Origin: Betaproteobacteria bacterium
GTDB lineage: Bacteria > Pseudomonadota > Gammaproteobacteria > Burkholderiales > SG8-39
DNA length: 64,000 nucleotides
Assembly (NCBI GenBank): GCA_016195915.1
Contig: JACPYS010000006.1
Coordinates: forward strand, 62,001-126,000
Direction of reading: 5' to 3'
Shown here piece after piece: positions 40,271 to 49,000 of the stretch. Each line of letters begins with the position of its first letter. Within the stretch, counting starts at the first letter, position 1. Below the pieces are notes generated by a model. That model saw only the letters and a program-made list of their open reading frames with translations. It searched no databases and had not been told where the DNA came from. Both the position numbers and the translations under genes were made by a program.

Positions 40271-40582
40271 AGCAGGCGCTGTCGAACCCCCTACTCTCTC
40301 GGGTCATGTTTCAGCGGCGTAAAGCCGGACGTCAGTCGGGACGTTCTTTCCACCCGCGCGGCTCGCATGCGGCGGCTCGCTGCGCCACGGCCGCGGGAAA
40401 TCGCTCCGGGGCGGCACGCCGCCTGTCGTCCAAACGACTGAACAACGTTCGTCCAAATGCCAACCGTTCGCGTTCGTTCGCCATAACGTCCAAGAGCAAA
40501 CGATCGATCGGTTCGTCGAATGCGGCAATCTTCAGGCGCTTTGCGCGCATTGGCCATTCCAGGATTTCGCCAGCTTGCGACG
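40271..40582. other. Non-coding stretch carrying the second dppF remnant
   Basis: 312 bases without an intact gene. Bases 40336-40443 are a diverged DppF-type 3' end (separate entry). Beyond it, the minus strand has a short open segment (IAAFDEPIDRLLLDVMANERERLAFGR in part) that looks protein-like but has no recognised family. Confidence 0.45.
40336..40443 (+). pseudogene. dppF 3' remnant, second piece
   Basis: Translation FHPRGSHAAARCATAAGNR and the following bases up to CGACTGAAC align with 36529-36640, the end of the intact DppF-type gene (FHPRCPHAMARC... and its stop). A deletion after the ARC codons breaks the frame. It continues where the first remnant at 37491 stops, so the two pieces look like one gene tail split apart. 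Confidence 0.65.
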
Positions 40583-40897
40583 CTAGTCGTCCGCCACGGC
40601 AAGCAACGCCTTCGGATTGGCGCCCGCAATTTTCAACAGAGTGCGTGCCGCACCCGAAGGATGCTTGCGCCCCTGCTCCCATTCCTGCAAGGTGCGCAGC
40701 GAGACGCCGAGGAGCGATGCGAATTTCTGCTGTGTGAGGCCGGACGCCATACGCGCACGCGCGACTTCCGAACGCACCACGCCGCCTTTGCCATCCGGCA
40801 CGAACATGCGCGCCGCGCGCCCCGCTTTCATGTCGCGCACCGCATGCAGCAGTCCGGCCTCTGCCTTGGATTTGCCGGTGGATCTTGCTTTAGACAT
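40583..40897 (-). CDS. HigA/XRE-type antitoxin, second copy
   Basis: The protein has 104 residues. The helix-turn-helix ARARMASGLTQQKFASLLGV...LRTLQEWEQGRKHPSG is typical of antitoxins of RelE-like toxins. ATG 40897 lies inside the 3' end of the original toxin frame (8-base overlap). It is intact, whereas its toxin gene carries a stop codon, so it may now be an orphan antitoxin or repressor. Confidence 0.82.
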   Translation of the reverse strand: MSKARSTGKSKAEAGLLHAVRDMKAGRAARMFVPDGKGGVVRSEVARARMASGLTQQKFASLLGVSLRTLQEWEQGRKHPSGAARTLLKIAGANPKALLAVADD

Positions 40898-41204
40898 TGA
40901 TCAGGTCCTTTCTCAGCTTGACGAGCGTTGCTGCGCTCAGGCTGTCCATTGCCGCTTTCGCGTAAACCGTCAACAGCCACACGATCCCGTGCCGGTCGAT
41001 CACCTACGTGATCACCCTTGCGCCGCCACGCTTGCCCATGCCCGCTCTGGCCCAGCGCAGTTTGCGCAAGCCGCCAGTGCCGGGAATCAGATCGCCCTGA
41101 TGCGGGTTCTCCGCAACGGCGGCAATCAATGCATCGAACTCGGCCTCGGACCAAATCTTGGCGGCGTCATTTTCAAAACGGTCAGTGGTTGCGACCGTGA
41201 ACAT
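40890..41204 (-). pseudogene. RelE/HigB-type toxin with premature stop
   Basis: From ATG 41204 the frame reads MFTVATTDRFENDAAKIW, then GTGGLRKLRWARAGMGKRGGARVIT, a TAG at 41006-41004, and continues VIDRHGIVWLLTVYAKAAM to TAA at 40892-40890. The full 104-codon frame is a classic RelE toxin (GKRGGxRVIYY...WLLTVYAK); the TAG replaces a conserved aromatic codon (TAC/TAT to TAG). The 66-residue product would lack the last strands and catalytic residues. Confidence 0.85.
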
Positions 41205-41213
41205 CAGTTCAGT

Positions 41214-41230
41214 ATACGTCTAAAGCGTAT
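41214..41230 (-). promoter_or_regulatory. Candidate operator/-10 region of the second toxin-antitoxin operon
   Basis: ATACG-7 bases-CGTAT forms an inverted repeat 10 bases upstream of the toxin ATG. On the minus strand TATACT overlaps it and could be the -10 box; the -35 is poor. The position resembles that of the palindrome in the other toxin-antitoxin locus. Confidence 0.4.
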
Positions 41231-41370
41231 TTAACGAAAGGTGGAATTGCGCAACCGTCGATTCCCCGGAGGTTGGACCGCGCGCAACGAGGCGCCCAAA
41301 CCGACCCTTCGTACGCCCGTCACGCGGGGTTCTGCCGCTGCAAACCCGAGCCGGCTGGTCCGCCGCCAGG

Positions 41371-42594
41371 TCAATCGCAACGCCCGTTGTCCTCCGGGCG
41401 CCAGGGATTGGAGAACGTGCTCAAGGTTTCGAGGAACACGAGCAGGTCGGTCTGCTCGAGCGAGGTGAGGTTCAGCGGCCTGGCAGGCTGGCCGTCCTTG
41501 GCGCGCAGACGGACGGGGTCGAGGTCGGCGTAGTGCCTGACGACCTCGGCGAGAGTTTCGACGCGGCCGTCGCGTCCATAGGGCGCGGTCAGCACCAGGT
41601 TGCGCAGCGACGGCACCTTGAACTCGCCGAAATTTCCCTTCTCGAGGCTTACCTGACGGGTGCGCTCGGCGCTTGCGCCGGTCCTGTCGTCGTTGTATGG
41701 ACCGAGCAGATTGAAGCGGCTCTCCAGGAGTTGCCGGATGCCCTCGTGGCGTCCGGGATCGGGCTTGCCGAGCGGCGCAAAGCGCGACAGCCCGGTGTTG
41801 AAGAACTCGCCGTTGGTGAAGTTGGGGCCGCTATGGCAGGTCGTGCAGGCGCCCTTGCCGATGAAGATCTTGAGCCCTCGCTGCGCCGGCTCGGAATAGT
41901 TCCACGAGGAAGGCGGTTCGTTCCGCGCAACGGCGTCCCGGAATCTGTCGAACGGCGTTCGTCCGCTCACCAGGGTTTCCTGGAAACTGGCCAGGGCCTT
42001 GCCGATGGACACGAGCACCGCCTCGTCATCGGAGGATGAGGGCGGGGTTCCGAACGCCTTGCGGTACCGGCAGGACAGTTGTTCGTCGCTACGCACCAGT
42101 TGAGCCACATGGTGCGGCGTCGCCGCCAGTTCGCGCGGATCGAGGATCGGACGCAGGCTCTGCGACCACAGGCTGTCGGCGACGCCGCCCCAGCCGTACC
42201 AGCGTGCCGCGCGCAGATTCATCAGGGTCGGCGTGTTGCGATCCACCTCGGCAATGCCGACACCGCGCCGCAGGTTGTCTGTCCAGTTACGCTCTGGGAC
42301 GTGGCAGGTCGCGCAGGACACCTGTCCCTTGGCGGAGAGGCGCGGATCGAAGAACAGGCGTGTCCCCAACTCGATCGCTTCCAGTTTCCCCGAAGCCCGG
42401 TTGGTCGGGTCAGTCGTCGCGGGTTCCGGCCAGGGCCCGTGGGACAGAATGAGCTTGATCTCGCTGTCGGAAAAAGTGACCTTGACTGGCTCGTCCGCCG
42501 GGCTGGCGAACGGCAGCAGCGCGAATGCTGCGGCCGCGGCGGCGCACGCGATGCGGGATGCGGTGCGTTTCCGTCGGTTGGTGTTGGAGATCAT
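41371..42594 (-). CDS. Di-heme cytochrome c peroxidase/MauG-family protein
   Basis: The protein has 407 residues with a Sec signal peptide (about 1-33, ending ASPAD). Two c-type heme sites are seen: CATCH (about 95-99) and CTTCH (about 250-254), in the layout of bacterial di-heme peroxidases (LGTRLFFDPRLSAKGQVSC; NTPTLMNL; FKVPSLRNL; GRVETLAEVV). It reduces peroxide or, in MauG relatives, oxidises a partner protein in the periplasm. It is divergent from a C45-type gene; no amine-dehydrogenase partner is visible. Confidence 0.9.
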   Translation of the reverse strand: MISNTNRRKRTASRIACAAAAAAFALLPFASPADEPVKVTFSDSEIKLILSHGPWPEPATTDPTNRASGKLEAIELGTRLFFDPRLSAKGQVSCATCHVPERNWTDNLRRGVGIAEVDRNTPTLMNLRAARWYGWGGVADSLWSQSLRPILDPRELAATPHHVAQLVRSDEQLSCRYRKAFGTPPSSSDDEAVLVSIGKALASFQETLVSGRTPFDRFRDAVARNEPPSSWNYSEPAQRGLKIFIGKGACTTCHSGPNFTNGEFFNTGLSRFAPLGKPDPGRHEGIRQLLESRFNLLGPYNDDRTGASAERTRQVSLEKGNFGEFKVPSLRNLVLTAPYGRDGRVETLAEVVRHYADLDPVRLRAKDGQPARPLNLTSLEQTDLLVFLETLSTFSNPWRPEDNGRCD

Positions 42595-42731
42595 GACCTG
42601 TGCGCCTTTTCAACAGCTCGTCGACTTTACCCCAAATCGCGCAAGCGGCGCAGAGGTCGGTTCGACCGTCCTGATGACAAGCACCGCCGATGATGCTTCA
42701 ATGACCGTTCGCCAATCGAAGGGACGGGGGC

Positions 42732-43847
42732 ATGCACAAACCTTTTCCGGTATTCAGCCTTGAAGGCGACGCCTACGAGTGCGGGCGCCAGCATGGCGCG
42801 GCTGCAGCCGATCGCGTCGCCAAGACCGTGGAGCATTACCTGCCGGCGTTTGTCCGGCAGGCGAAGCTCACGCTGGACGAGGTGGGGGAACGGGCCCGCG
42901 CTTACGGCGCGCAGATCGAGGCGATCGACGCCGACATCATGCAGGAGCTCGAGGGCATCGCCGCCGGGGCGAAGCAGCCCCTCGAGCATGTGATCGCGGT
43001 CAACTGCCGCACCGAAATCCTCTACGGCAGCCTGGCGGGGACCCAGCCCGCCACCGAATGCACGACCGTGGTCGCACTCCCGGAGGCGACGCGGGACGGG
43101 AACATCCTGATCGGCAAGAACTGGGACTGGCGCTGCCCGGCGATCGAAGCGGTGGTGGTCCTGCGCGTGCGCCAGCAGAACAAGCCGGCGCTGACGATGG
43201 TCGTCGAGGCCGGCATGGTGGGCCGCGACGGGTTCAACGAGCACGGCGTGCTGGTGTGCGGCAATCTGCTCTTGTCGACGCACGACCGCGGCCGCTCCGG
43301 CGTGCCGATCCCGATCCTGCGCAGGCGCATCCTGCATTCCCGGCACTACTACGAGGCCATCGACTCGCTCGCGCTGGCGCCACGCGGCGCTTCGGGCAAT
43401 TACCTGATCGCGCATCGCGACGGCGTGGCGATCGATTTCGAGACCACGCCCGAGCACGTTTACGTCGTCTACCCGGAGCGCGGGCTGCTCACGCACTCGA
43501 ATCACTTCCAATCGGTGGTGGCGCAGACGACCGGGGCGAGCAAGTTCTACACGGGCGACACGCTGTACCGCGATTTCCGGGCGCGCCAGCTGCTCGAGCC
43601 GAAGATCGGATCGATCACGATCGACGACATCAAGAGGGTGATGCGCGACGAATTCGGCGCACCGCGCGCGATCTGCCGCACGCCGCACGACTATCCCGGC
43701 CACGAACCGACGATGACGATCGCATCGCTGATATTCGACCCGAAGAACGATGCACTGCACGTCGCGGCCGGTCCGCCCACACAATCGGAGTACCAACTGG
43801 TCCGGTTACCCGACGCGGTGGTCCCGAAGATGGCTGCGCTTCGCTGA
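42732..43847 (+). CDS. C45-family N-terminal nucleophile hydrolase (acyltransferase/amidase-like)
   Basis: The protein has 371 residues. Features of the peptidase C45/isopenicillin N acyltransferase-like family: GDAYECGRQHGAAAA at the start, NCRTEILYGS, and PATECTTVVALPEATRDGN with the nucleophilic Cys that autocleavage would expose, then GKNWDW. Members hydrolyse or transfer acyl groups on amides. No signal peptide, so cytoplasmic. Its stop directly abuts the convergent deacetylase stop (TGATCA). Substrate unknown. Confidence 0.85.
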   Translation: MHKPFPVFSLEGDAYECGRQHGAAAADRVAKTVEHYLPAFVRQAKLTLDEVGERARAYGAQIEAIDADIMQELEGIAAGAKQPLEHVIAVNCRTEILYGSLAGTQPATECTTVVALPEATRDGNILIGKNWDWRCPAIEAVVVLRVRQQNKPALTMVVEAGMVGRDGFNEHGVLVCGNLLLSTHDRGRSGVPIPILRRRILHSRHYYEAIDSLALAPRGASGNYLIAHRDGVAIDFETTPEHVYVVYPERGLLTHSNHFQSVVAQTTGASKFYTGDTLYRDFRARQLLEPKIGSITIDDIKRVMRDEFGAPRAICRTPHDYPGHEPTMTIASLIFDPKNDALHVAAGPPTQSEYQLVRLPDAVVPKMAALR

Positions 43848-44729
43848 TCAGATCGGCTTGACGGACAGGTCGCCGCGGTATGGGGTTACGGCGAGGGTCG
43901 CCTGGTGCGGCGCGAACGGGTCTCCCTCGGCGGGCACGCCGGAGCCCAGCGCCATCGCTGCGAGCTGCGCGCCCGTCATGAAGCGCACGCCGGGACAGCT
44001 CCCCATGTAGGCGAGCAACTCTTCCAGCGCAGCGATGCGCGCGGCGCGAGTCGAACCGACGTCGCCGCGCAGGTGCAGGGTGAGCGGGACGAGGCAATTT
44101 TTGCGGTACAGCGCGTCGAATTCCTCGCGCCAGATCTTCATCACCCGCGCATGGGTGTGGCGTGCCGAGAACACGAACGAATCGTCCAGCGACTGCACCG
44201 TGGGGATCTCCGCCAGCCGCGTCGACGGCGTTGGTGCGATTACGTAGGGATGGTCGTCATCGTGGAACGACGAGTCATAGGCAAAGCCGAGTTCCGCAAG
44301 CAGCGCGAGGCTGCGCGGCCCGAGTTCTCCCCCCGGGGCACGGAATCCGCGCGGCGCTTCTCCGACGATCCGGGCAAGCGCATCGCGCGCTTCGAGCAGC
44401 GCATCGCGTTCCTTTTCCTTGAGCGCGCTCAGGTGGGTGAGATCCGCGCCGCGCGAGGCGATCTCGTGTCCGGCATCGCGCAGGGCGCGGATCGCGTCGG
44501 GGTGCCGGTTCGCGTCGCTCGCGGTGACGAAGGCCGTGGTCGCGATCGCGCGGCGTTCCAGCATCTTCAACAGGCGCGGCAGACCGGCGCGCACGCCGTA
44601 GCGGCCGTAGGAAAAACGCCCGTACAGGCGATCCTCGGTGGTGGATTTCAGGTCGAACGCCTCGGCGTCGAAGTTCACCGAGACAAACACCACGCAGCGG
44701 GTGCCGCGCGGCCAGGGATGGGGCTTCAC
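43848..44729 (-). CDS. Polysaccharide deacetylase-family protein lacking a metal-site histidine
   Basis: The protein has 293 residues from GTG 44729, overlapping the upstream gene stop (GTGA). NodB-type fold: FVSVNFDAEAFD, ATTAFVTASDANRHPDAI, FRAPGGELG and DSSFHDDDHPYV. Where active members have HGxxxH-like ligands after GxEIA, this one reads EIASRGADLTHL: the first His is Arg. It may be catalytically altered or act as a partner of the neighbouring deacetylase. No signal peptide; relatives of this cytoplasmic branch include allantoinase-type enzymes. Confidence 0.8.
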   Translation of the reverse strand: MKPHPWPRGTRCVVFVSVNFDAEAFDLKSTTEDRLYGRFSYGRYGVRAGLPRLLKMLERRAIATTAFVTASDANRHPDAIRALRDAGHEIASRGADLTHLSALKEKERDALLEARDALARIVGEAPRGFRAPGGELGPRSLALLAELGFAYDSSFHDDDHPYVIAPTPSTRLAEIPTVQSLDDSFVFSARHTHARVMKIWREEFDALYRKNCLVPLTLHLRGDVGSTRAARIAALEELLAYMGSCPGVRFMTGAQLAAMALGSGVPAEGDPFAPHQATLAVTPYRGDLSVKPI

Positions 44730-45556
44730 GGGACGCGAACCTCTTCGAGGTGCTGCGGGTGCTCGAGGCACCAGCGGGCGAACTGGGCAGAGGAAAAAAA
44801 GTGCACGCCTTCGTGTTCCTTCATGTAGCCGATCATCTGCTCCAGGATCCCGGTGCGCGCAGGGGTGCCGGAGCCCCAGCCGGAGCGCGGATGTACGGTG
44901 AGCACCATGAAGCGGTCGGAGGCGTAGATGGCGTCGAACTCCGATTTCCATTGCGCCAGCACTTCGGAGGGCGGCGTGAAGCTGAACTTGTAGAACGGAA
45001 AATCGTCGAGGCTGTAGGTGTTGTTCGGCAGTTCGAGAATGCTGTCGTCCTCGTTCTCACCGAAGCGCAGGCGGTACGGCAGGTCGTAATCCTTGTCGCT
45101 CGAGTCGTAGAGATAGCCCATCGATTTCAGCACCTGCATGGTGTTGGCGGTCTTGCGGCCCGAGGGCGAGCGCCAGCCCAGGACGGGTTTGCCAAGGAGG
45201 TCGCGCAGAATCCCGTCGGTCCGGTGCAGCAGCCTGGTTTCCTCCTCCGCTCCGAGGTCCCAAGCTTCGTGCAGGTAGCCGTGCGCCGCGATTTCGAAGC
45301 CGGCGGCGTCGATCGCGCGAACGGTGTCCGGATGGCATTGCGCGTCGTAGCCGGGCACGAAGAAAGTGCAGGGCACGCCCTGGTCCGCCAGCATCTCGAT
45401 ATGCCGCGGGATGCCGCAGCGGGCCGAATAGCGGCCGCATGAGTGCGCACCGAGCGGGGCGATGCCGCGCCCGACCTCGTGGCTGGGACCGTCGAAGTCC
45501 ACGCCGAGCGTGACGGCGCAGCGAAATGCGGGAGGCAGCGTAGTGTGTTTCGTCAT
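44726..45556 (-). CDS. Polysaccharide deacetylase-family hydrolase (PuuE/PgdA-like branch)
   Basis: The protein has 276 residues from ATG 45556. Motifs: VTLGVDFDGPSHEVGRG (Asp ligand), VPCTFFVPGYDA, EIAAHGYLHEAW (HxxxH ligands), WRSPSG and VLTVHP. This branch hydrolyses amide bonds of cyclic or acetylated small molecules as well as sugars; it has no signal peptide. It starts 12 bases after the Bug receptor stop and overlaps the next deacetylase-like gene, so the three form an operon. Confidence 0.85.
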   Translation of the reverse strand: MTKHTTLPPAFRCAVTLGVDFDGPSHEVGRGIAPLGAHSCGRYSARCGIPRHIEMLADQGVPCTFFVPGYDAQCHPDTVRAIDAAGFEIAAHGYLHEAWDLGAEEETRLLHRTDGILRDLLGKPVLGWRSPSGRKTANTMQVLKSMGYLYDSSDKDYDLPYRLRFGENEDDSILELPNNTYSLDDFPFYKFSFTPPSEVLAQWKSEFDAIYASDRFMVLTVHPRSGWGSGTPARTGILEQMIGYMKEHEGVHFFSSAQFARWCLEHPQHLEEVRVP

Positions 45557-45568
45557 CTCGTCGCGCAA

Positions 45569-46558
45569 CTACTTTTTCGCCGGGTCGGGCGGGAAGGCGG
45601 CAACCAGGCGCGGGCCGATTTCCCTCTCGATGTATCGCATGCTTTCCTTGAGCACCGCCGGCCCGGTGAACACGGGGTCATAGACCAGCCGCCGGGACGC
45701 CTCCATGTAGCCGGGGTCCTTCATCGCCTGCTCGAGTGCCGCGGTGATCTGATTGGCGATCGCCGCTGACAAACCGCCCGGGGCCCAGAGATCGAAGCCG
45801 AACACGGGAATGTCGAACGCCATGATGCCCAGTTGCTTGAGGGTCGGCACCTCGGGCAACTCGGGCATGCGGTACGGCGAGCCGATCCCGAGCGCGCGCG
45901 TCCTGCCGGCGCGCACGTTCGGATACACCTCCGAGCCCTGTGCCACGCGGTAGGCGATGTGCCCGCCGAGCAGCGCCTGCCCGCTCGGGCCGCCGCCCTT
46001 GAAGGGAATGTAGGTGACATCGATGCCTGAATTCCTCGCAGTTTCGAGCACCGTCAGCTCCATCATGCCACCGGGCGCGGGGCCTCCGGCGCTGAGCTTG
46101 CCCGGATTCTTCCTGGCGTAATCGACGAGTTCGGCCCAGGTCCTGTACGGCGCGTCCGCAAGGGCCTCGATGATCAGCCACGGCATGCGGCCGGTCTGGC
46201 CGAGGATGGCGAGCTGCTCCCAGACCTTCGTGTCGTAGATCCCCGTGTAGAAGTAGCTCATCAGCGCGCCGTGGCCGGCGAGGAGCAGCGTGTGGCCATC
46301 GGGCGCGGCCTTGAGGACCTGCTCCACCGCGAGCTTGGTGGAAGCCCCCGGCAGGTTCTCTACGATCAGCGTGCCGCCGAGCGCCTTGCCGAGCGGGACC
46401 TGGAGCGAACGGGCGTTCAGGTCGTTCGCGCCGCCCGCTGCGAACGGCACGATGATGCGGATCGGCTTGCTCGGGAACTGCTGCGCCTGCGCGCCGCGCA
46501 TGAACGCTACGGCAAGCATGCCGGCGAGGAGGGAACGCAGGACGTTACGTCGTTTCAT
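45569..46558 (-). CDS. Bug/TctC-family periplasmic solute receptor
   Basis: The protein has 329 residues from ATG 46558. Signal peptide about 1-27 (KRRN start, FMRGAQAQ end), then FPSKPIRIIVPFAAGG, LIVENLPGAS, AAPDGHTLLLAG and YIPFKGGG. First gene of an operon with two deacetylase-family proteins, which hints that its ligand is their substrate or product. No TctA/TctB genes nearby. Confidence 0.9.
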   Translation of the reverse strand: MKRRNVLRSLLAGMLAVAFMRGAQAQQFPSKPIRIIVPFAAGGANDLNARSLQVPLGKALGGTLIVENLPGASTKLAVEQVLKAAPDGHTLLLAGHGALMSYFYTGIYDTKVWEQLAILGQTGRMPWLIIEALADAPYRTWAELVDYARKNPGKLSAGGPAPGGMMELTVLETARNSGIDVTYIPFKGGGPSGQALLGGHIAYRVAQGSEVYPNVRAGRTRALGIGSPYRMPELPEVPTLKQLGIMAFDIPVFGFDLWAPGGLSAAIANQITAALEQAMKDPGYMEASRRLVYDPVFTGPAVLKESMRYIEREIGPRLVAAFPPDPAKK

Positions 46559-46580
46559 GACGGGCTCCCGATGGTCAGGT

Positions 46581-46680
46581 TCAAGGGACGAGCACGATCT
46601 TACCCACATGCGCGCCGCTGTCGAAGTATTCGTGCACCTTTGCGGTATCGGCGGTGCCTTGGGCCGCCTCGTGAACCTGG
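46581..46680 (-). pseudogene. Quinone oxidoreductase/zinc-type dehydrogenase C-terminal remnant
   Basis: The minus strand reads VHEAAQGTADTAKVHEYFDSGAHVGKIVLVP and stops, resembling the last residues of NADPH:quinone reductase-type medium-chain dehydrogenases (…SGxHxGKIVLxV). No upstream Rossmann domain remains; the amidohydrolase gene lies on the other strand instead. Confidence 0.5.
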
Positions 46681-46752
46681 CCGTGACAGGCCGTCCCCGG
46701 GGGCGATACGATGCGCACGACCGGATATCCATCGCCCGGAGGATCCACCCGC

Positions 46753-47979
46753 ATGCGCGCCGTCCTCACCAACGCTACCGTCATCGACTGCGTCAATCCT
46801 TCCCCGCTCGCGAATGCGACGGTCGTGATCGAAGACGGACGAATTGCGCAGATTCTCACCGGCGGCGCGAAGGCGGCGCCCGGCGATGCGGAAGTGATCG
46901 ACCTCGCGGGCGCCTACCTGTTGCCGGGTTTATGGGATGTGCATATCCACCCCGACTACTTTCCGTCGCTTGCTGACATGCCGATCGCCGACCAGGTGAC
47001 GCTGTTCGGGCACAGGATGACCGCGGCGCTCGTGGAGTCGGGCATCGTGGGGATGCGCTGCGCCGGTGCGCACCACTACATGGACGTGGCGTGGAAGCGC
47101 GCCTATGACTCGGGCCAGCACCTCGGCCCGCGGCTTTTTGCGAGCGGCCATTTCCTCACCACCACGGGCGGGCACTTTCTCACTTCCGGTCACGCGATCG
47201 AAGTCGACGGCCCCTACGGGTTCGTGAAGGCGATCCGCGAGCAGATCAAGAACGGTGCAGACCACATCAAGCTCAACCTTTCGGGCGGGATCATGGGCCC
47301 AGCGTGGGATCTACATAAGCACTCGTTCCTGCTCGACGACGAGCTCAAGGCCGCTTTCGACATCTGCAAGAAGCGCGATTTCAAGGTCATGGCGCACGCG
47401 ACGAACCCGGAAGCGGTCAAGGCCGCGATCAGGCTCGGCGCACACAGCATCGAGCACGGCTACATCCTGGACGACGAATGCATCGAGCTGTTCCTCAAGC
47501 ACGACACCTGGTACGTGCCGACCCTTGCAATCAGCCATCTCACGCCGAGCCAGGCGAGCAACGAATGGGAAAGCGCGTGGACCCGGCAGCGCAATCTTGC
47601 GCACGCGCTGTGCTGCCGCGCGGACGCGGCGAGCGACGTGCACATGACCGGGTTCCAGAAGGCGCTCAAGGCCGGCGTGAAGATGGCGGTGGGCTCGGAT
47701 ATCCGACTGCTCAAGGACGCGGCCTTGCTCGAGATGGGTCTCTGGGCGCGCGATGGTGCGACGCCGTGGCAGACGCTAGTCGCGGCGACCAGGAACGGCG
47801 CGGCTGTCTGCGGCGTGGGCAGTGCCCTCGGCACCGTCGAGGTGGGCAAGCTCGCCGACCTCATCGTCGTGGAAAAGAACCCGCTCGAGAACATCAACAA
47901 CGTGCGGCGGCTCCAGCTGGTGCTCAAGGAAGGCCGCGTGGTGTCCGACAAGCGCAGGCCTGGCCGCAAGACCGGCTGA
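46753..47979 (+). CDS. Imidazolonepropionase-like amidohydrolase
   Basis: The protein has 408 residues from ATG 46753. Metal-dependent hydrolase motifs: LPGLWDVHIHPD (HxH), GADHIKLNLSGG with the bridging Lys, VMAHATNPEA (His), GAHSIEHGYIL (His) and VGSDIRLL (Asp). It is in the branch of prolidase-like/imidazolonepropionase-like amidohydrolases acting on cyclic or acyl amides; substrate unknown. It opens a six-gene run with two Bug receptors, 32 bases before the first. Confidence 0.88.
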   Translation: MRAVLTNATVIDCVNPSPLANATVVIEDGRIAQILTGGAKAAPGDAEVIDLAGAYLLPGLWDVHIHPDYFPSLADMPIADQVTLFGHRMTAALVESGIVGMRCAGAHHYMDVAWKRAYDSGQHLGPRLFASGHFLTTTGGHFLTSGHAIEVDGPYGFVKAIREQIKNGADHIKLNLSGGIMGPAWDLHKHSFLLDDELKAAFDICKKRDFKVMAHATNPEAVKAAIRLGAHSIEHGYILDDECIELFLKHDTWYVPTLAISHLTPSQASNEWESAWTRQRNLAHALCCRADAASDVHMTGFQKALKAGVKMAVGSDIRLLKDAALLEMGLWARDGATPWQTLVAATRNGAAVCGVGSALGTVEVGKLADLIVVEKNPLENINNVRRLQLVLKEGRVVSDKRRPGRKTG

Positions 47980-48011
47980 TGTGCGACCGGAATTGACGAA
48001 GGAGGCATTCG

Positions 48012-48983
48012 ATGCGATTCGCACCCATCCTGCGCACAGCGCTCGGCTTGCTGTTGCTCCTGTCGCTGAACACGGCCGGTGCGCAGTGGCCCGCCAAGCC
48101 GGTGCGCTTCGTCGTGCCTTTCCCGGCAGGTGGCTCCACCGACGTGGTGGGGCGGATACTCGCCGAGCACCTGCGCCAAGGGCTCGGGCAGAGCTTCGTG
48201 ATCGACAACCGCGCCGGCGCGGGCGGCACGACAGGCTCGGACGCGGTCGCGAAGGCCGCGCCCGACGGTTACACCTTGCTCATCGGCACGAGCAGCACGC
48301 ACGCGATCGCCTCGGGCCTTTACGGCAGCAAGCTTCCCTACGACCAGGAGCGCGATTTCGCGCCGGTCACGCTGATCGGCTCGGCGACCATCCTGCTGGT
48401 GGTGCATCCCGCGATCGCCGCAAAGACGGTGCCCGAACTCATCGCGCTCGCCAAGGCGAAACCTGGCACGCTCAACTTCGCTTCGAGCGGCAATGGCGGG
48501 GTTTCGCATCTCACGGGTGAATATTTCAAGTCGCTTGCCGGCATCCAGATGCAGCACGTGCCCTACAAGGGTGACACGCCGATGATCGCCGACCTTGTGG
48601 CCGGTCGCGTGTCCCTCGCATTCGGCACGGCGGTGGCTTTCCTTCCGCACGTGCAGAGGAGCGCGCTGAATGCGCTGGCGGTGACCAACGCGAAGCCGTC
48701 GCCCGTGGCGCCGAACCTGCCCACCGTCGCACAGACGCTTCCGGGTTTCGAAGCCTTGCAGTGGTTCGGCATCCTGATGCCCGCCGGCACGCCGCGCGAT
48801 ATCGTTTCCAGGCTCAATGCCGAGATCGTCAAGATCCTGCGTCTGCCCGAGGTGCGCGAGCGCCTTCAGTCGATGGGGATCGAGGTCGCGGGCAACACGC
48901 CGGGGGAATTCGCCGCGTTCATGCGCGACGAAACCGCGAAGTGGGGCAGGATCGTGAAGGAATCCGGTGCGAAGATCGACTGA
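48012..48983 (+). CDS. Bug/TctC-family periplasmic solute receptor
   Basis: The protein has 323 residues with a GGAGG ribosome site. Signal peptide about 1-24 (ending AGAQ), then WPAKPVRFVVPFPAGGSTDV, VIDNRAGAGG, AAPDGYTLLIG and VPYKGDTPM. It lies between amidohydrolase and a second Bug gene. Confidence 0.92.
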   Translation: MRFAPILRTALGLLLLLSLNTAGAQWPAKPVRFVVPFPAGGSTDVVGRILAEHLRQGLGQSFVIDNRAGAGGTTGSDAVAKAAPDGYTLLIGTSSTHAIASGLYGSKLPYDQERDFAPVTLIGSATILLVVHPAIAAKTVPELIALAKAKPGTLNFASSGNGGVSHLTGEYFKSLAGIQMQHVPYKGDTPMIADLVAGRVSLAFGTAVAFLPHVQRSALNALAVTNAKPSPVAPNLPTVAQTLPGFEALQWFGILMPAGTPRDIVSRLNAEIVKILRLPEVRERLQSMGIEVAGNTPGEFAAFMRDETAKWGRIVKESGAKID

Positions 48984-49000
48984 ATATGAGGAGGTTTCAG

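Noticed and set aside
40446-40582. Protein-like short minus-strand segment (DEPIDRLLLDVMANERERLAFG)
   Set aside because: It looks coding-like but has no start, ribosome site or recognised family; recorded only as part of the non-coding stretch.
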